Source: Bacillota bacterium (GTDB lineage Bacteria; Bacillota; Clostridia; Christensenellales; Aristaeellaceae). From it: a stretch of DNA of 17,981 bases. Positions 5,821-13,962 of the stretch are shown piece after piece. Both the position numbers and the translations under genes were made by a program. The stretch lies in NCBI GenBank assembly GCA_023416585.1, contig JAEZHM010000071.1:1-17981 (forward strand). Direction: 5' to 3'. The notes under the pieces were generated by a model, which was not told the DNA's origin, did not search any database, and saw nothing but the letters and a program-made list of their open reading frames with translations. Positions within the stretch are counted from its first letter, which is position 1, and each line of letters begins with the position of its first letter.

Positions 5821-6609
5821 TTGCAATACCATATCGATACCATTCCCGTATGGGACGCGTTGAAGCTAAACAGTGAGTGCCCTTTGTGCGCGCTGAAGCG
5901 CAGGAATGAGCTGATGGATATCCAGCGGTTTTTAGGCGCCTCAGTCATGGAGCCGGATACACGCATCCGTGTAAACCAGAAGGGCTTTTGCGGCCCTCAC
6001 CTTCAACAGCTTTTCACCGAAAAAAACAGGCTGGGGCTGGCACTGATGCTGCATACACACATGAAAGAGACGAAAAAGACGGTTGAAAGCATCCTTTTAA
6101 AGGCGAAAGAGGCCGGGAAACAAACAGGGGGAATGGCGTTTAGAAGGATGTTCAAAATGAATGGATCTTCCCCTGCTCCCTTGCAGGAAGCAGCAAAGTT
6201 GTTGGAAGAAACTGCATCAAATTGTGTTTTGTGCGACAGCATCAAAGAACATATGAACCGGTATATCTACACAATGCTGTATCTTTGGGAAAGGGACAAG
6301 GATTTCCGAAAGGCGTTTTCCGAATCCAAAGGCGTATGCATCCCCCACGGTGCGCAGCTTTTATCCATGGCGGAGGAGAACCTTCCAATAAAGGAACTGG
6401 ACTCCTTTACTGAAACGCTGTCGAACCTGATCACAACGAGCCTTAAGCGAATCGAGCAGGAAGTGGAATGGTTCACGCTCAAATTCGATTACCGCAACCA
6501 GGACAAGCCCTGGGGCACTTCAAAGGACGCAGTGGAACGGGCCTGCAATAAACTCCGCGGCTGGTGCACTGGCGAAGAACCTTGGCCGGAAGCGCCTTCG
6601 AAGAAATGA
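5821..6609 (+). CDS. DUF6062-like protein with duplicated Cys/His motif
   Basis: 262 residues starting at a TTG codon, supported by AAAGGAG 7 nt upstream; there is no in-frame ATG before residue 32. I recognise it as the DUF6062 type of Firmicute protein, function unknown. It contains an internal duplication of a putative metal site: CPLC (Cys20, Cys23) with FCGPH (Cys57, His60), and again CVLC (Cys135, Cys138) with VCIPH (Cys173, His176). Spacing from the first to the third Cys is 37 and 38 residues. The rest is helical, and the C-terminus has a conserved-looking PWGTSKDA segment (230-237). No signal peptide or membrane segment is seen. It is transcribed on its own, divergent from the SPOR gene and convergent with the dCMP deaminase. 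A zinc- or Fe-S-binding role is inference from the Cys/His pattern. Confidence 0.75.
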   Translation: MQYHIDTIPVWDALKLNSECPLCALKRRNELMDIQRFLGASVMEPDTRIRVNQKGFCGPHLQQLFTEKNRLGLALMLHTHMKETKKTVESILLKAKEAGKQTGGMAFRRMFKMNGSSPAPLQEAAKLLEETASNCVLCDSIKEHMNRYIYTMLYLWERDKDFRKAFSESKGVCIPHGAQLLSMAEENLPIKELDSFTETLSNLITTSLKRIEQEVEWFTLKFDYRNQDKPWGTSKDAVERACNKLRGWCTGEEPWPEAPSKK

Positions 6610-6647
6610 ATGCAGCAATTTATGACCTTGCTGATCATTGATCTTGG

Positions 6648-7103
6648 CTATGCCTGCGGTATGTACTGTTCCAATAGCACTCCCGCCTCAGAGAATATCT
6701 CCAGGGAAAAGGGGTCGGGGTAACCTTCCTGGTAAATCACCCGCCGGATGCCGGCGTTGATGATCATCTTGGCGCAGACCGAGCAGGGTTGATGAGTGCA
6801 GTACAACGTGGCCCCGTCGATGGAAATGCCCAGTTTGGCAGCCTGGATGATGGCGTTTTGCTCGGCATGGATGGCGTAGCACAGTTCCGCCCGGGTGCCG
6901 GAAGGAATGTTAAGCTTTCGACGCATGCATTCGCCGCGTTCCTTGCAGGTTTTTAGGCCTGCCGGAGCGCCATTGTAGCCCGTGGTCATGATCCTCTTGT
7001 CCTTGACAATCACGGCCCCAATGCTTCGTCCTTCCACAAAGCAGCTTGTCCACCCTGCGATGACATGGGCCATCTGCATGAAACGGTGATCCCATTTATC
7101 CAA
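6648..7103 (-). CDS. comEB: dCMP/cytidylate deaminase family protein (ComEB-like)
   Basis: 151 residues, starting at a TTG codon at 7103 with AAGGGGG about 10 nt upstream. The family's N-terminal WDxxFM stretch begins at residue 4, so a later ATG would truncate it. Zinc-site motifs are complete: HAE (79-81, catalytic Glu81) and PCSVC (Cys107, Cys110). The GYNGAPAG loop (42-49) and the CKERGEC segment (53-59) match the dCMP deaminase branch. The enzyme converts dCMP to dUMP for dTTP synthesis; the Bacillus homologue ComEB is encoded in a competence operon, but no competence genes are near. It has its own consensus promoter and lies between two plus-strand genes. Confidence 0.93.
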   Translation of the reverse strand: MDKWDHRFMQMAHVIAGWTSCFVEGRSIGAVIVKDKRIMTTGYNGAPAGLKTCKERGECMRRKLNIPSGTRAELCYAIHAEQNAIIQAAKLGISIDGATLYCTHQPCSVCAKMIINAGIRRVIYQEGYPDPFSLEIFSEAGVLLEQYIPQA

Positions 7104-7126
7104 AAAGCGAACGCCCCCTTATCCAT

Positions 7127-7147
7127 ACGCCCGCCTGGGCGTTTTTT
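7127..7147 (+). terminator. Hairpin with T-run on the plus strand; 5' hairpin of comEB mRNA
   Basis: A 6-bp perfect GC stem (ACGCCC/GGGCGT, 4-nt loop) followed by six T on the plus strand, so it has the form of an intrinsic terminator. It would stop antisense or read-through transcription entering the flippase gene. It also lies exactly at the predicted 5' end of the minus-strand comEB transcript (start near 7144), where it would form a 5'-terminal hairpin. Either or both roles are possible. Confidence 0.5.
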
Positions 7148-7150
7148 GTT

Positions 7151-7179
7151 ATTATACGGTGTTTGGATGTGTGTGTCAA
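7151..7179 (-). promoter_or_regulatory. Consensus sigma-A promoter of comEB
   Basis: On the minus strand TTGACA (7174-7179), a 17-bp spacer and TATAAT (7151-7156): a perfect consensus promoter. Predicted start near 7144, about 40 nt before the TTG start codon. Confidence 0.88.
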
Positions 7180-7260
7180 ACATGCTCCTCTCCCTGACTT
7201 ATCAATTCTCCTGTGCTTTCCCCCCTTTTTTAAGCATATGTTCTCCGGGGAGGGATGGCG

Positions 7261-8586
7261 ATGGCGAAGCAGACCATCCGGGAACAGGCAATACTGCTGA
7301 CGCTGACCAACACACTGGTCAGAGCTATGGGATTTTTGATGCGGGTTCTGTTTTCCAGAATGCTGGGCTCCGAGATCATGGGGATCATGGAGCTTGGCGG
7401 TTCCGTGCACATGATGGCAATAACTCCCGCCACGGCAGGGCTGCCTCTGGCGGTAAGCCGGCTTACAGCCAAGGCTGCGGAAGGAAAGAAAGAGGATGCC
7501 CTTTATGCCGGCAAGCGTTTGATAAGGCTGCTTTCGCTGGTATGGATCCCACTGTATCTGCTCTTGACACCCTTTATATCAAGGCTGCTGGGGGATGACC
7601 GTACATTCCCCTCCCTGCTGATGTCCGCACCCTGCATCCTGGTTTTGGGATATTCCGCGGCATACAACGGGTATTGTTATGGGATGAACAACGCCTGGCC
7701 CCCTGCCATAAGCGAGCTTACGGAGCAGACGCTTCGCTTTGTGATTGCCTTTTTGATGTTAAAGGCGCTGCCGAATCTGACCGCTGCCTGGACGGCATCT
7801 GTGCCCGGCTTTGCCACTGCAGTATCTGAAGCAGCGGGAGTTGTTCTGGTAATCCTGATGCTGCACTTGCCAAAACCCCTGGCAAAGCCCGGCAAACAAA
7901 CGCAACAACAGGTTTTGCGCCTGGCACTGCCTCCAACCGCCACACGGCTTACAAGCACGGTTTTAAGGTCGCTGAATGCCATGTTGATACCTTTACGCCT
8001 GAGGTTTTCAGGGCTTGAGCTTGCTGAGGCCACATCCCGGTTTGGCATGCTGATGGGCATGGTGATGCCGGTTGTCTATCTGCCTTCGGTATTCACAGGG
8101 TCGCTGGCCATGCTGTCAACGCCGGCATTGGCCGCCAGAGAAAACAATCCCAAAGCGCTCAAAGCCATCAGTATGCAATTGCTGCTTGCCGCCGTGTTGG
8201 TAGGTACGGTATGCAGTGTTATATTGTACGCAGCTGCTCCCTGGATTGCAGGCAGAATGTACCGGCTGCCGGAACTTAATCCGCTCATCCGCTACTTATG
8301 TCCATCGGTGTTGATCATGAGCTTGCAGCAGGTTTTATCGGGAATGATCGCCGGTCTTGGCAGGCAAAAGCAGGCATTGTACGGAACGCTTGCGGGCGCG
8401 GGCGTTACACTGCTTTGCAGTTGGTTCCTGACAGGCATGGTGGAGCTAAGGCTGTACGGTGCCGCCTTTTCTATGATGGCAGGCCAGGCTGTGGGGCTTG
8501 TATGGAGTTTTGTTCTTTTGATACGTATTCTTATGAAAAAAGCGCCCCCGAGGGAGCGCGATAGTTTGACGACCATGGAGGACTGA
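7261..8586 (+). CDS. SpoVB-like polysaccharide/lipid flippase (MVF/MATE-like)
   Basis: 441 residues from the ATG at 7261. GGGGAGGG lies 6 nt before it and abuts the alternative ATG at 7255, so the later start is preferred. It is a polytopic membrane protein with about 12-14 hydrophobic segments. The N-terminus has the family pattern R-x-x-x-SR-x-LG-x-E-x-x-G followed by TPATAGLPLAVSRLTA, as in SpoVB/RfbX-type oligosaccharide exporters of the MOP superfamily. Bacillus SpoVB is a flippase-like protein needed for spore cortex peptidoglycan, but vegetative paralogues are common, so the exact role is open. The 76-bp stretch before it lacks a clear promoter. Its 3' end contains the minus-strand terminator of the convergent methyltransferase gene. 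Confidence 0.85.
   Translation: MAKQTIREQAILLTLTNTLVRAMGFLMRVLFSRMLGSEIMGIMELGGSVHMMAITPATAGLPLAVSRLTAKAAEGKKEDALYAGKRLIRLLSLVWIPLYLLLTPFISRLLGDDRTFPSLLMSAPCILVLGYSAAYNGYCYGMNNAWPPAISELTEQTLRFVIAFLMLKALPNLTAAWTASVPGFATAVSEAAGVVLVILMLHLPKPLAKPGKQTQQQVLRLALPPTATRLTSTVLRSLNAMLIPLRLRFSGLELAEATSRFGMLMGMVMPVVYLPSVFTGSLAMLSTPALAARENNPKALKAISMQLLLAAVLVGTVCSVILYAAAPWIAGRMYRLPELNPLIRYLCPSVLIMSLQQVLSGMIAGLGRQKQALYGTLAGAGVTLLCSWFLTGMVELRLYGAAFSMMAGQAVGLVWSFVLLIRILMKKAPPRERDSLTTMED
8536..8559 (-). terminator. Intrinsic terminator of the trmN6 transcript, inside the flippase CDS
   Basis: Read on the minus strand, a GC-rich hairpin (GCGCTCC...GGGGCGC, one G-T pair, 4-nt loop; 8542-8559) is followed by six T (8541-8536). 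It lies 50 bp beyond the trmN6 stop and within the last codons of the convergent flippase gene. Confidence 0.72.
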
Positions 8587-8608
8587 TCCTAATGCTGGAA
8601 AGACGCTT

Positions 8609-9358
8609 TTATTCATTCCTGTGGTAAATTCGGTTTAGTTCCGGGGTTGGATTTCCCTGATCATCATACACGATCAATGGTGGAAGACAGTGGAGCATGG
8701 GCCGGGCGGCTTTGACGCCCTCTACCAAAACAAGGTGGGGGGCTTTCTCCAGTTTGGAATGCACCATCCGAAGACGTTTGGGCTCCAGCTTGTGAAACCG
8801 CATCATATCCATCAGTTCCAGCAGCCGTGGGGCCGGAAAGACTATCGCCAGCCGGCCGCCGTTGTTTAATAGGACTTTTGCGGTGTACACCACTTCACCA
8901 AGCGTGATGCCACCTTCGTGCCGGGCCAGGCGCAGTTCCTGCCTGGGATTCAAAAGTGCGCCGCCCGCCTTGCCGTAAGGCGGATTGCTTACTACAAGGT
9001 CCAGCGAGCCGGGTGATACAACGCGCGGGGCATTGCGCAAATCTTCCTCATGGATGAATATGCGTTGATCCAGCCCGTTCATCATGACGCTTCTTTGGGC
9101 CATGCCCGCCATGTCCTTTTGAATCTCAAAACCATGGATCACGGCCCGTTCCGCCCGCCCGGCCATCAAAAGGGGCAGTATGCCGGTACCGGTGCCAAGA
9201 TCCGCCGCCTTGTCTTTTGAACGTATGCTGCTAAAGTCTGCCAGCAGCACGGCATCCATGCCAAAGCAAAACGCTTTGGGATCCTGTATGATAGAAAGCC
9301 CGTAAAATTGCAAATCGTCTACACGTTCTCCTGGCTTCACCCATTGTGAATGGTCCAT
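8609..9358 (-). CDS. trmN6: TrmN6/YabB-like tRNA (adenine-N6) methyltransferase
   Basis: 249 residues, a class I SAM-dependent methyltransferase. The N-terminus has the family pattern ERVDDLQFYGLSIIQ and FCFGMDAVLLADF (30-42). SAM motif I is DLGTGTG (53-59) and the catalytic N6-adenine motif is NPPYG (125-129). The E. coli homologue TrmN6 (YfiC) makes m6A37 in tRNA1(Val); the Bacillus homologue YabB sits beside yaaT/yabA. The ATG at 9358 follows the stop of the SpoIID-SH3b gene by 1 nt and has no good ribosome binding site, so translation is probably coupled. In Bacillus this gene follows holB-yaaT-yabA; here the ferredoxin and the giant wall protein lie between. Confidence 0.88.
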   Translation of the reverse strand: MDHSQWVKPGERVDDLQFYGLSIIQDPKAFCFGMDAVLLADFSSIRSKDKAADLGTGTGILPLLMAGRAERAVIHGFEIQKDMAGMAQRSVMMNGLDQRIFIHEEDLRNAPRVVSPGSLDLVVSNPPYGKAGGALLNPRQELRLARHEGGITLGEVVYTAKVLLNNGGRLAIVFPAPRLLELMDMMRFHKLEPKRLRMVHSKLEKAPHLVLVEGVKAARPMLHCLPPLIVYDDQGNPTPELNRIYHRNE

Positions 9359-9359
9359 C

Positions 9360-12300
9360 TTATGATACCGGCGGGAGCGGGAATGTCAAATACTTTGTCA
9401 TGCAGTAGCCCTCCTGATCCTTATAGACCACCTTGCACCAGGTATCGCCCTGCATGAGCACTTGTATGATTTCCCCCTCTGGCATTTCAAACAGAATCGT
9501 TGCCGTCTCGCTGCATTCCGTGCGCAGATTCAGCGTGCCGTTCACCGGGGTGACGGTAGCGGTCGTATCCTTCTCTACCGCCTTAAGAGTTGGATCTAGA
9601 ACGGGTGTGGAAGCAGCCGGCTGGTCCTGCTGCGCCGCATTAGTATCCTGTGTTGTGCTTGTGTCCTGCGTTTGATTCGATTCCTGCACCGGAGTGGAAG
9701 TAAGCTCAGCAGGTTTTGTGAATGTCAAAAAAGATGTCATTACATAGCCGCTTAATCCATTCCAGGATATCTGCGACCACGTGGAACCTTTTGAATAAAC
9801 CGTCACCTGCGAAAGCCTTGGCACAACACCCACCTTTACGGCCGTGGTTTCGGGCTTCGAACGGATGCTCAGCGATCCGCTGGCTGTCAATACCCAGGCG
9901 GTCTGGCTTTCGCCGCCTGAGATAGGCGGATTGCCTGTAAAGGACAAATATCCCGTCATCACGTACCCTGTCTTGCCGCCGTAGCTTATCTTGCACCAGG
10001 AAGTCCCTTTTTCCAGCACATTGACGACACTGTACTGCGGAATGGTTATTACCACGCTGCTGCCGGAGGCGGCGCTCTTGCGCATATTCAGGGAACCAGT
10101 TTGTGTGTTCACCCAGGCGGTTGTTTCCGTGGGAGCAGGCGTGGGTGTTGGGGTGGGCGTGGGAGTCGGCGTCGATCCTTCGGTCTGTGCAGGTGATGGA
10201 GACGGAGGTGGTGTGGGTGTAGACGCATTGAAGCCCAGATAGGAAGTCATCACATAGCCTGTCTTCCCACCATAGGAAATCTTGCTCCAGGTATCCCCCT
10301 TGGAAAGAAGCGTCACCTGGGCGTATTGCGGTATCTTCAAGAGGATGGTGGCATTGGATTTGGGTTCCTTGCGCAGGTTTAAAGAACCGCTTTGGGTGTT
10401 CACAAACGCCGTGGAAGGCGCGGGAGTAGGCGTTGCAGGCCCGGACGAGGCAGATGGAGCAGGCGTAGAACTGCTGAATCCCAGATACATGGTCATCACA
10501 TACCCCGTCTTCCCTCCGTAGGTAACCTGGCTCCAGGTATCCCCCTTGGAAAGGACTGTCACTTGGGCGAATTGGGGTATCTGCAAAATGACGGTGGCAC
10601 CCGATTTGGGCTCCTTGCGCAGGTTAAGCGATCCCTGCTGCGTGTTTACATACGCCATGTTGGATGGAAGTGTAGGAGTTGGTGTAGGCGTTGGTGTCGG
10701 AGTCGGCGTGGGTGTTTCGCTTCCTTCCGGCGCCTCCGTGGACGGCGAGGGGGTGGGAGTAGACTCAGACAGGAAGGTTAGGTACTTTGTCATCACATAA
10801 CCAGTCTTCCCGGCATAGCTCACCTGCGTCCATTCCCCGCCCTTTGTAACGACGGTCACAGTTGCATTTTGGGGAATCGTAGTCACAAGAGTGCCGTTAG
10901 CTGCTGCGGTCTTGCGCATGTTCAGCGAGCCGGAGGGCGTGGTCACCCTGGCCTGCATATCCAAAGGAAGGGGTGTGGGCGTAGGGGCAGGCGTGGGTGT
11001 AGGCGGCGGTGTTTGTTCGGGTGTTAGGAAGGTCAGGAAACTGGACATGACAAACCCGTCATAACCGGCATACTGCACCCTGGACCAGGTGTCACCCCGG
11101 CTCAAAACCGCCACATAGGCATTTTGAGGGATGGTGCAAATGATAGTGCTGCCCGTTTTGCCCTGGGTACGCATGTTGAGGGAGCCTTGCTGGGTTGTGA
11201 CCTTGGCATACCCGGCGGTTGGCTGCGGCACTTCCTGGTTACCAAAAAGAAGGTATTGTGTCATCGTAAAGCCCGATACGCCTGCATAGCGAACTGCGCA
11301 CCATGTGTCGCCCTTATCGGTCACGATCACGCTCTCACCTTTGGGTATTTCCAGCAGGATAGCCGCATTCTGGCTGGCGGTTTCCCTAAGGTTCAATGTG
11401 CTGGTGGTGGGATTGGCAACCGCCTCCACTTCCCCTTCTCCAAGGGGCGGATCCTCCGCAGGCGTCTTGCCAGGTTCCCCGGTCATGTTCAGATAAGAGG
11501 TAATGATATAGCCTGTGGTGTCCTGGTATTTCACCTTGCACCATACGCCGTCGTTTCGGAGCACGGTAACATTCGTACCATGAGGCAGCTTTTGCAGAAT
11601 TGTACCGTTGGTGGAAGGAGTAGCCCGAAGGTTCACGGTGCCGGTGCCGCCATCCAGCGTTACAACCGCACCGTTGCTGCTGGGATCCACCGTCCCCCCG
11701 GGATAGGTGGAGGAAAACTTCAAAAAGTCGGTGGAGGCATAGGCGATAATAGCCCCGTACTGAACATAAGCCCATTGGCTTGTTTTGCTGAATATCGACA
11801 GTACGGCTCCCGTGGGCGCAGTGCCAACGATGGAAGCCGTAGCATTCCCCTGCGCCCGAAGGTTAAGGTACTGAGAGGCCGTAACGGTGGCATATTCGGT
11901 GATTTCGGTTGGCGCCTTATCGGTGGTATCCGGTGCGGTGCCTGTAATGGACAAGGCGCTGGTCTGCACATAGCCGCTGATATTGCCGTACTGTATGAAG
12001 GCCCAGCCATCCTTCACAGCCCATACCTTGACCGGTACGCCGTGGGGCACCGTGCCTATAATAGCGGCGCTGGCACTGGGCTGCTTACGTATGCCCAGCA
12101 GGTCGGTCGAGCTGACCAATTGCACAATGGCGGAAGCAGGCGCGTCAGTGCCCTCGATATCCGCGGGGTTTTCCACCGTCGTCTCCTCCTTGGAATCCTG
12201 GCCTGAAACGATGGCGCTTAATATCGTATTGGTAAAGTTGTGCTGAACCCGCTTGCAGCCTTCATAATAAAAGCCAACGATCTGGTCATATGTGTAACCC

Positions 12301-13610
12301 AGGCGGCCCATCTGCATGGCGCCACGCTGGCTCAGGCCCACGCCGTGGCCGTAGCGCCGCGCGGTCAATATAAAGTTGCTACCGGATTTTGTAACCGTCC
12401 ACAGCTCATTATTGGAGGAGGAAATGCTCATTTTCAGCATGCCCTCCAGATCACCGAAGATTTCGCAGGTCACGGTGGCTGGAACCTCCACGGTGGCACC
12501 GCTGCTGTTCTTGGTCCGCACGGTGAGGGCGAAGTCCATTTTTGTATACAGGCGGCTGGGGTCGGAATACTTTGGCGTGTGAGGTGTGATATTGTTGATT
12601 TTCGTTACAGTCACCACAGAAGCGCTGCCGTTATATCCCATGCTCTGCACCGCCGAAGCGGCCTTGGCATTGAGCAGCGACTTCAGGGAAGCGTTCTGGC
12701 TGCCGCTTTGGCCATCGCCATAGATGGTGGCGGTTGTCTTATTCGAATCGGGATTGGCTAGGTCAAAGGGGTCATCCTTGACTTTCAAATAGCTGTAGCC
12801 TGAGCCGCCCCATATGTTTTTGCTGGATTCCGTCTGACCGCCGTTGGTGGCAGTATAATAGGTGCCCGTCAGGCTGGAACCGTTCATGACAACGATGCCC
12901 TTTGTGCCATCCACAGCGGCTCTGCAGTTGGCATTCCCGCCGGGGGTACCCCTGTATACCTGGTCGTTGGTTGTATCCACCACATCGTATATGGAGCCGG
13001 ACCGGCTTTGCATAGCCTTCAGTGTATATGTTCTGGCAGCGATGGCCTGGGCCTTGAGGGCTTCCAGATGGGCACTGTTGCCCATTTCATACGGCAGAAC
13101 ACCGTACAGGTAATTCTCAATATAAATATAGGCAATGGTGTACAGCTTGTAGCCGCTGCTCGCCTTGTCTACGATAAAGCGAAGATCCCCTGGATAGGGA
13201 TTACTGGTATTAGTTTCTTTTATAATCAGGCCATTGGAGCCGCTGGTATTGTGGCGGCGCAGCACAAACTGGCTGCCCATGTCGGTAGTTACGCCATTGC
13301 GGGTGATGGACAATTTACCCGAACTGCTGCTGAAATTGACGGTGATCTTTTCTCCATTCGTAAGCGCCTGGCTGGTGCTGCCGTTGATGCTGTAGCTGCC
13401 AGCCACGGTTATGCTCAGACTGCTGGGACTGCCCATAGAAGAAAGATATACGCGCACCATACCGTTGGTGGAGCTTGTGAGGGTTACCAAAGGCGCCGAC
13501 ATCACCTGCACATCGGAAGCCGCGGCGCTCCCCAGCAGGCATATAAGCAGCACCATCATAATAAAAAAGCTCAGAGTACGGAGCTTTCCCCTTTTGTTCA
13601 TAAAAATCAT
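9360..13610 (-). CDS. SpoIID/LytB-domain secreted wall protein with 11 SH3b repeats
   Basis: 1416 residues from the ATG at 13610, chosen because GGGAGG lies 8 nt upstream and a signal peptide follows at once (KRGKLR, hydrophobic core, AAAS); the frame is open to 13712. After a beta-rich region (about 32-125), a SpoIID/LytB domain spans about 160-450. It has GVLPYEM (Glu175, matching the catalytic Glu of SpoIID transglycosylases), ALKAQAIAARTY and HGVGLSQRGA (422-431). Then come 11 SH3b repeats (residues about 493-1410), several joined by Thr/Pro linkers. SH3b domains typically bind peptidoglycan. The protein is probably exported and trims or remodels glycan strands. SpoIID proper (about 340 residues) acts in engulfment; this large form need not be sporulation-specific. 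It has its own sigma-A promoter and is co-transcribed with trmN6. Confidence 0.88.
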   Translation of the reverse strand: MIFMNKRGKLRTLSFFIMMVLLICLLGSAAASDVQVMSAPLVTLTSSTNGMVRVYLSSMGSPSSLSITVAGSYSINGSTSQALTNGEKITVNFSSSSGKLSITRNGVTTDMGSQFVLRRHNTSGSNGLIIKETNTSNPYPGDLRFIVDKASSGYKLYTIAYIYIENYLYGVLPYEMGNSAHLEALKAQAIAARTYTLKAMQSRSGSIYDVVDTTNDQVYRGTPGGNANCRAAVDGTKGIVVMNGSSLTGTYYTATNGGQTESSKNIWGGSGYSYLKVKDDPFDLANPDSNKTTATIYGDGQSGSQNASLKSLLNAKAASAVQSMGYNGSASVVTVTKINNITPHTPKYSDPSRLYTKMDFALTVRTKNSSGATVEVPATVTCEIFGDLEGMLKMSISSSNNELWTVTKSGSNFILTARRYGHGVGLSQRGAMQMGRLGYTYDQIVGFYYEGCKRVQHNFTNTILSAIVSGQDSKEETTVENPADIEGTDAPASAIVQLVSSTDLLGIRKQPSASAAIIGTVPHGVPVKVWAVKDGWAFIQYGNISGYVQTSALSITGTAPDTTDKAPTEITEYATVTASQYLNLRAQGNATASIVGTAPTGAVLSIFSKTSQWAYVQYGAIIAYASTDFLKFSSTYPGGTVDPSSNGAVVTLDGGTGTVNLRATPSTNGTILQKLPHGTNVTVLRNDGVWCKVKYQDTTGYIITSYLNMTGEPGKTPAEDPPLGEGEVEAVANPTTSTLNLRETASQNAAILLEIPKGESVIVTDKGDTWCAVRYAGVSGFTMTQYLLFGNQEVPQPTAGYAKVTTQQGSLNMRTQGKTGSTIICTIPQNAYVAVLSRGDTWSRVQYAGYDGFVMSSFLTFLTPEQTPPPTPTPAPTPTPLPLDMQARVTTPSGSLNMRKTAAANGTLVTTIPQNATVTVVTKGGEWTQVSYAGKTGYVMTKYLTFLSESTPTPSPSTEAPEGSETPTPTPTPTPTPTPTLPSNMAYVNTQQGSLNLRKEPKSGATVILQIPQFAQVTVLSKGDTWSQVTYGGKTGYVMTMYLGFSSSTPAPSASSGPATPTPAPSTAFVNTQSGSLNLRKEPKSNATILLKIPQYAQVTLLSKGDTWSKISYGGKTGYVMTSYLGFNASTPTPPPSPSPAQTEGSTPTPTPTPTPTPAPTETTAWVNTQTGSLNMRKSAASGSSVVITIPQYSVVNVLEKGTSWCKISYGGKTGYVMTGYLSFTGNPPISGGESQTAWVLTASGSLSIRSKPETTAVKVGVVPRLSQVTVYSKGSTWSQISWNGLSGYVMTSFLTFTKPAELTSTPVQESNQTQDTSTTQDTNAAQQDQPAASTPVLDPTLKAVEKDTTATVTPVNGTLNLRTECSETATILFEMPEGEIIQVLMQGDTWCKVVYKDQEGYCMTKYLTFPLPPVS
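9381..12134 (-). repeat. Array of 11 SH3b-encoding repeats
   Basis: Eleven protein repeats of about 60 residues with the recurring frame V-x-[TN]-x-x-GSLN[LM]R...IPQ...V-x-[LV]-x-KGDTW...YGGKTGYVMT-x-YL-x-F. The first three are most diverged; repeats 5-9 are most alike. Linkers between repeats 5/6, 6/7, 7/8 and 8/9 are rich in Thr-Pro pairs and encoded by imperfect hexanucleotide repeats (around 10125-10230, 10413-10476, 10662-10770 and 10958-11028). Confidence 0.88.
10230..10661 (-). repeat. Recently duplicated SH3b pair (repeats 7 and 8)
   Basis: Repeats 7 (10476-10661) and 8 (10230-10415) are 62 residues each and nearly identical in protein, sharing GSLNLRKEPKS, SKGDTWS and YGGKTGYVMT. 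They are also very similar in DNA, for example both contain CTCCAGGTATCCCCCTTGG on the plus strand. They look like the youngest duplication in the array. Confidence 0.8.
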
Positions 13611-13730
13611 CGGTTCATCCTCCCGGAGGCCATCTTCGGTAGGCCAAATGTGGCAGCCTGCGCCCTTCCTCCTGTGTAAACCATTAAAAGTAAATCGCAA
13701 TGAAAACTTCATACTTTCGTAACTTATTGC

Positions 13731-13759
13731 ATTGTAACATAGAAAGCTTGCCCTGTCTA
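13731..13759 (-). promoter_or_regulatory. Sigma-A promoter of the SpoIID-SH3b gene
   Basis: On the minus strand TAGACA (13754-13759), 17-bp spacer, TACAAT (13731-13736) with an extended TGT just before the -10. One mismatch in each hexamer. It lies about 120 bp upstream of the chosen start. The remaining stretch 13760-13911 holds nothing I can support. Confidence 0.75.
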
Positions 13760-13911
13760 CATATCTCTAGAAAAAAGCTTGTAAATTAAGTTGACGGATG
13801 TGTTTTTACATACCTTGCGTTCTGGAAACGATTCCTATGCACCATATGCAGATGCCATCAAGCTGTTCCGATTCAGCATAAAGCGCTTGAAATAGCGGTT
13901 TCTTCAGCATT

Positions 13912-13948
13912 AAAAAAGCCCCCGGTCCATAGATAGGAGCGGGGGCTT
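13912..13948 (-). terminator. Intrinsic terminator of the ferredoxin gene
   Basis: A perfect 9-bp stem (AAGCCCCCG/CGGGGGCTT) with a 15-nt loop, followed by a six-T run on the minus strand. It lies 15 bp beyond the ferredoxin stop codon and closes that transcript before the SpoIID promoter. Confidence 0.9.
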
Positions 13949-13962
13949 AGAAAAGATGTGAT

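Noticed and set aside
6618..6639. CAGCAA/TTGCTG inverted repeat between the convergent DUF6062-like and comEB genes, considered as a terminator
   Set aside because: A 6-bp AT-containing stem with a 9-nt loop and no T-run on either strand.
10137..10212. GT-rich repeats read at first as possible microsatellite or CRISPR-like repeats
   Set aside because: They are imperfect codon repeats for Thr-Pro linkers in the SH3b protein; there are no regular spacers.
11124..12206. A 360-codon plus-strand open frame opposite the SpoIID-SH3b gene
   Set aside because: It is antisense to clear SH3b repeats, its translation is low-complexity and Gly/Arg/His-rich, and no ribosome binding site or domain is visible.
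13008..13679. A 223-codon plus-strand open frame opposite the SpoIID domain
   Set aside because: Shadow of a well-supported coding strand with no recognisable protein pattern.
13806..13910. A 34-codon minus-strand reading frame (start MLKKPLFQ) between the ferredoxin terminator and the SpoIID promoter
   Set aside because: It starts directly after the terminator T-run, has no ribosome binding site and resembles nothing I know.
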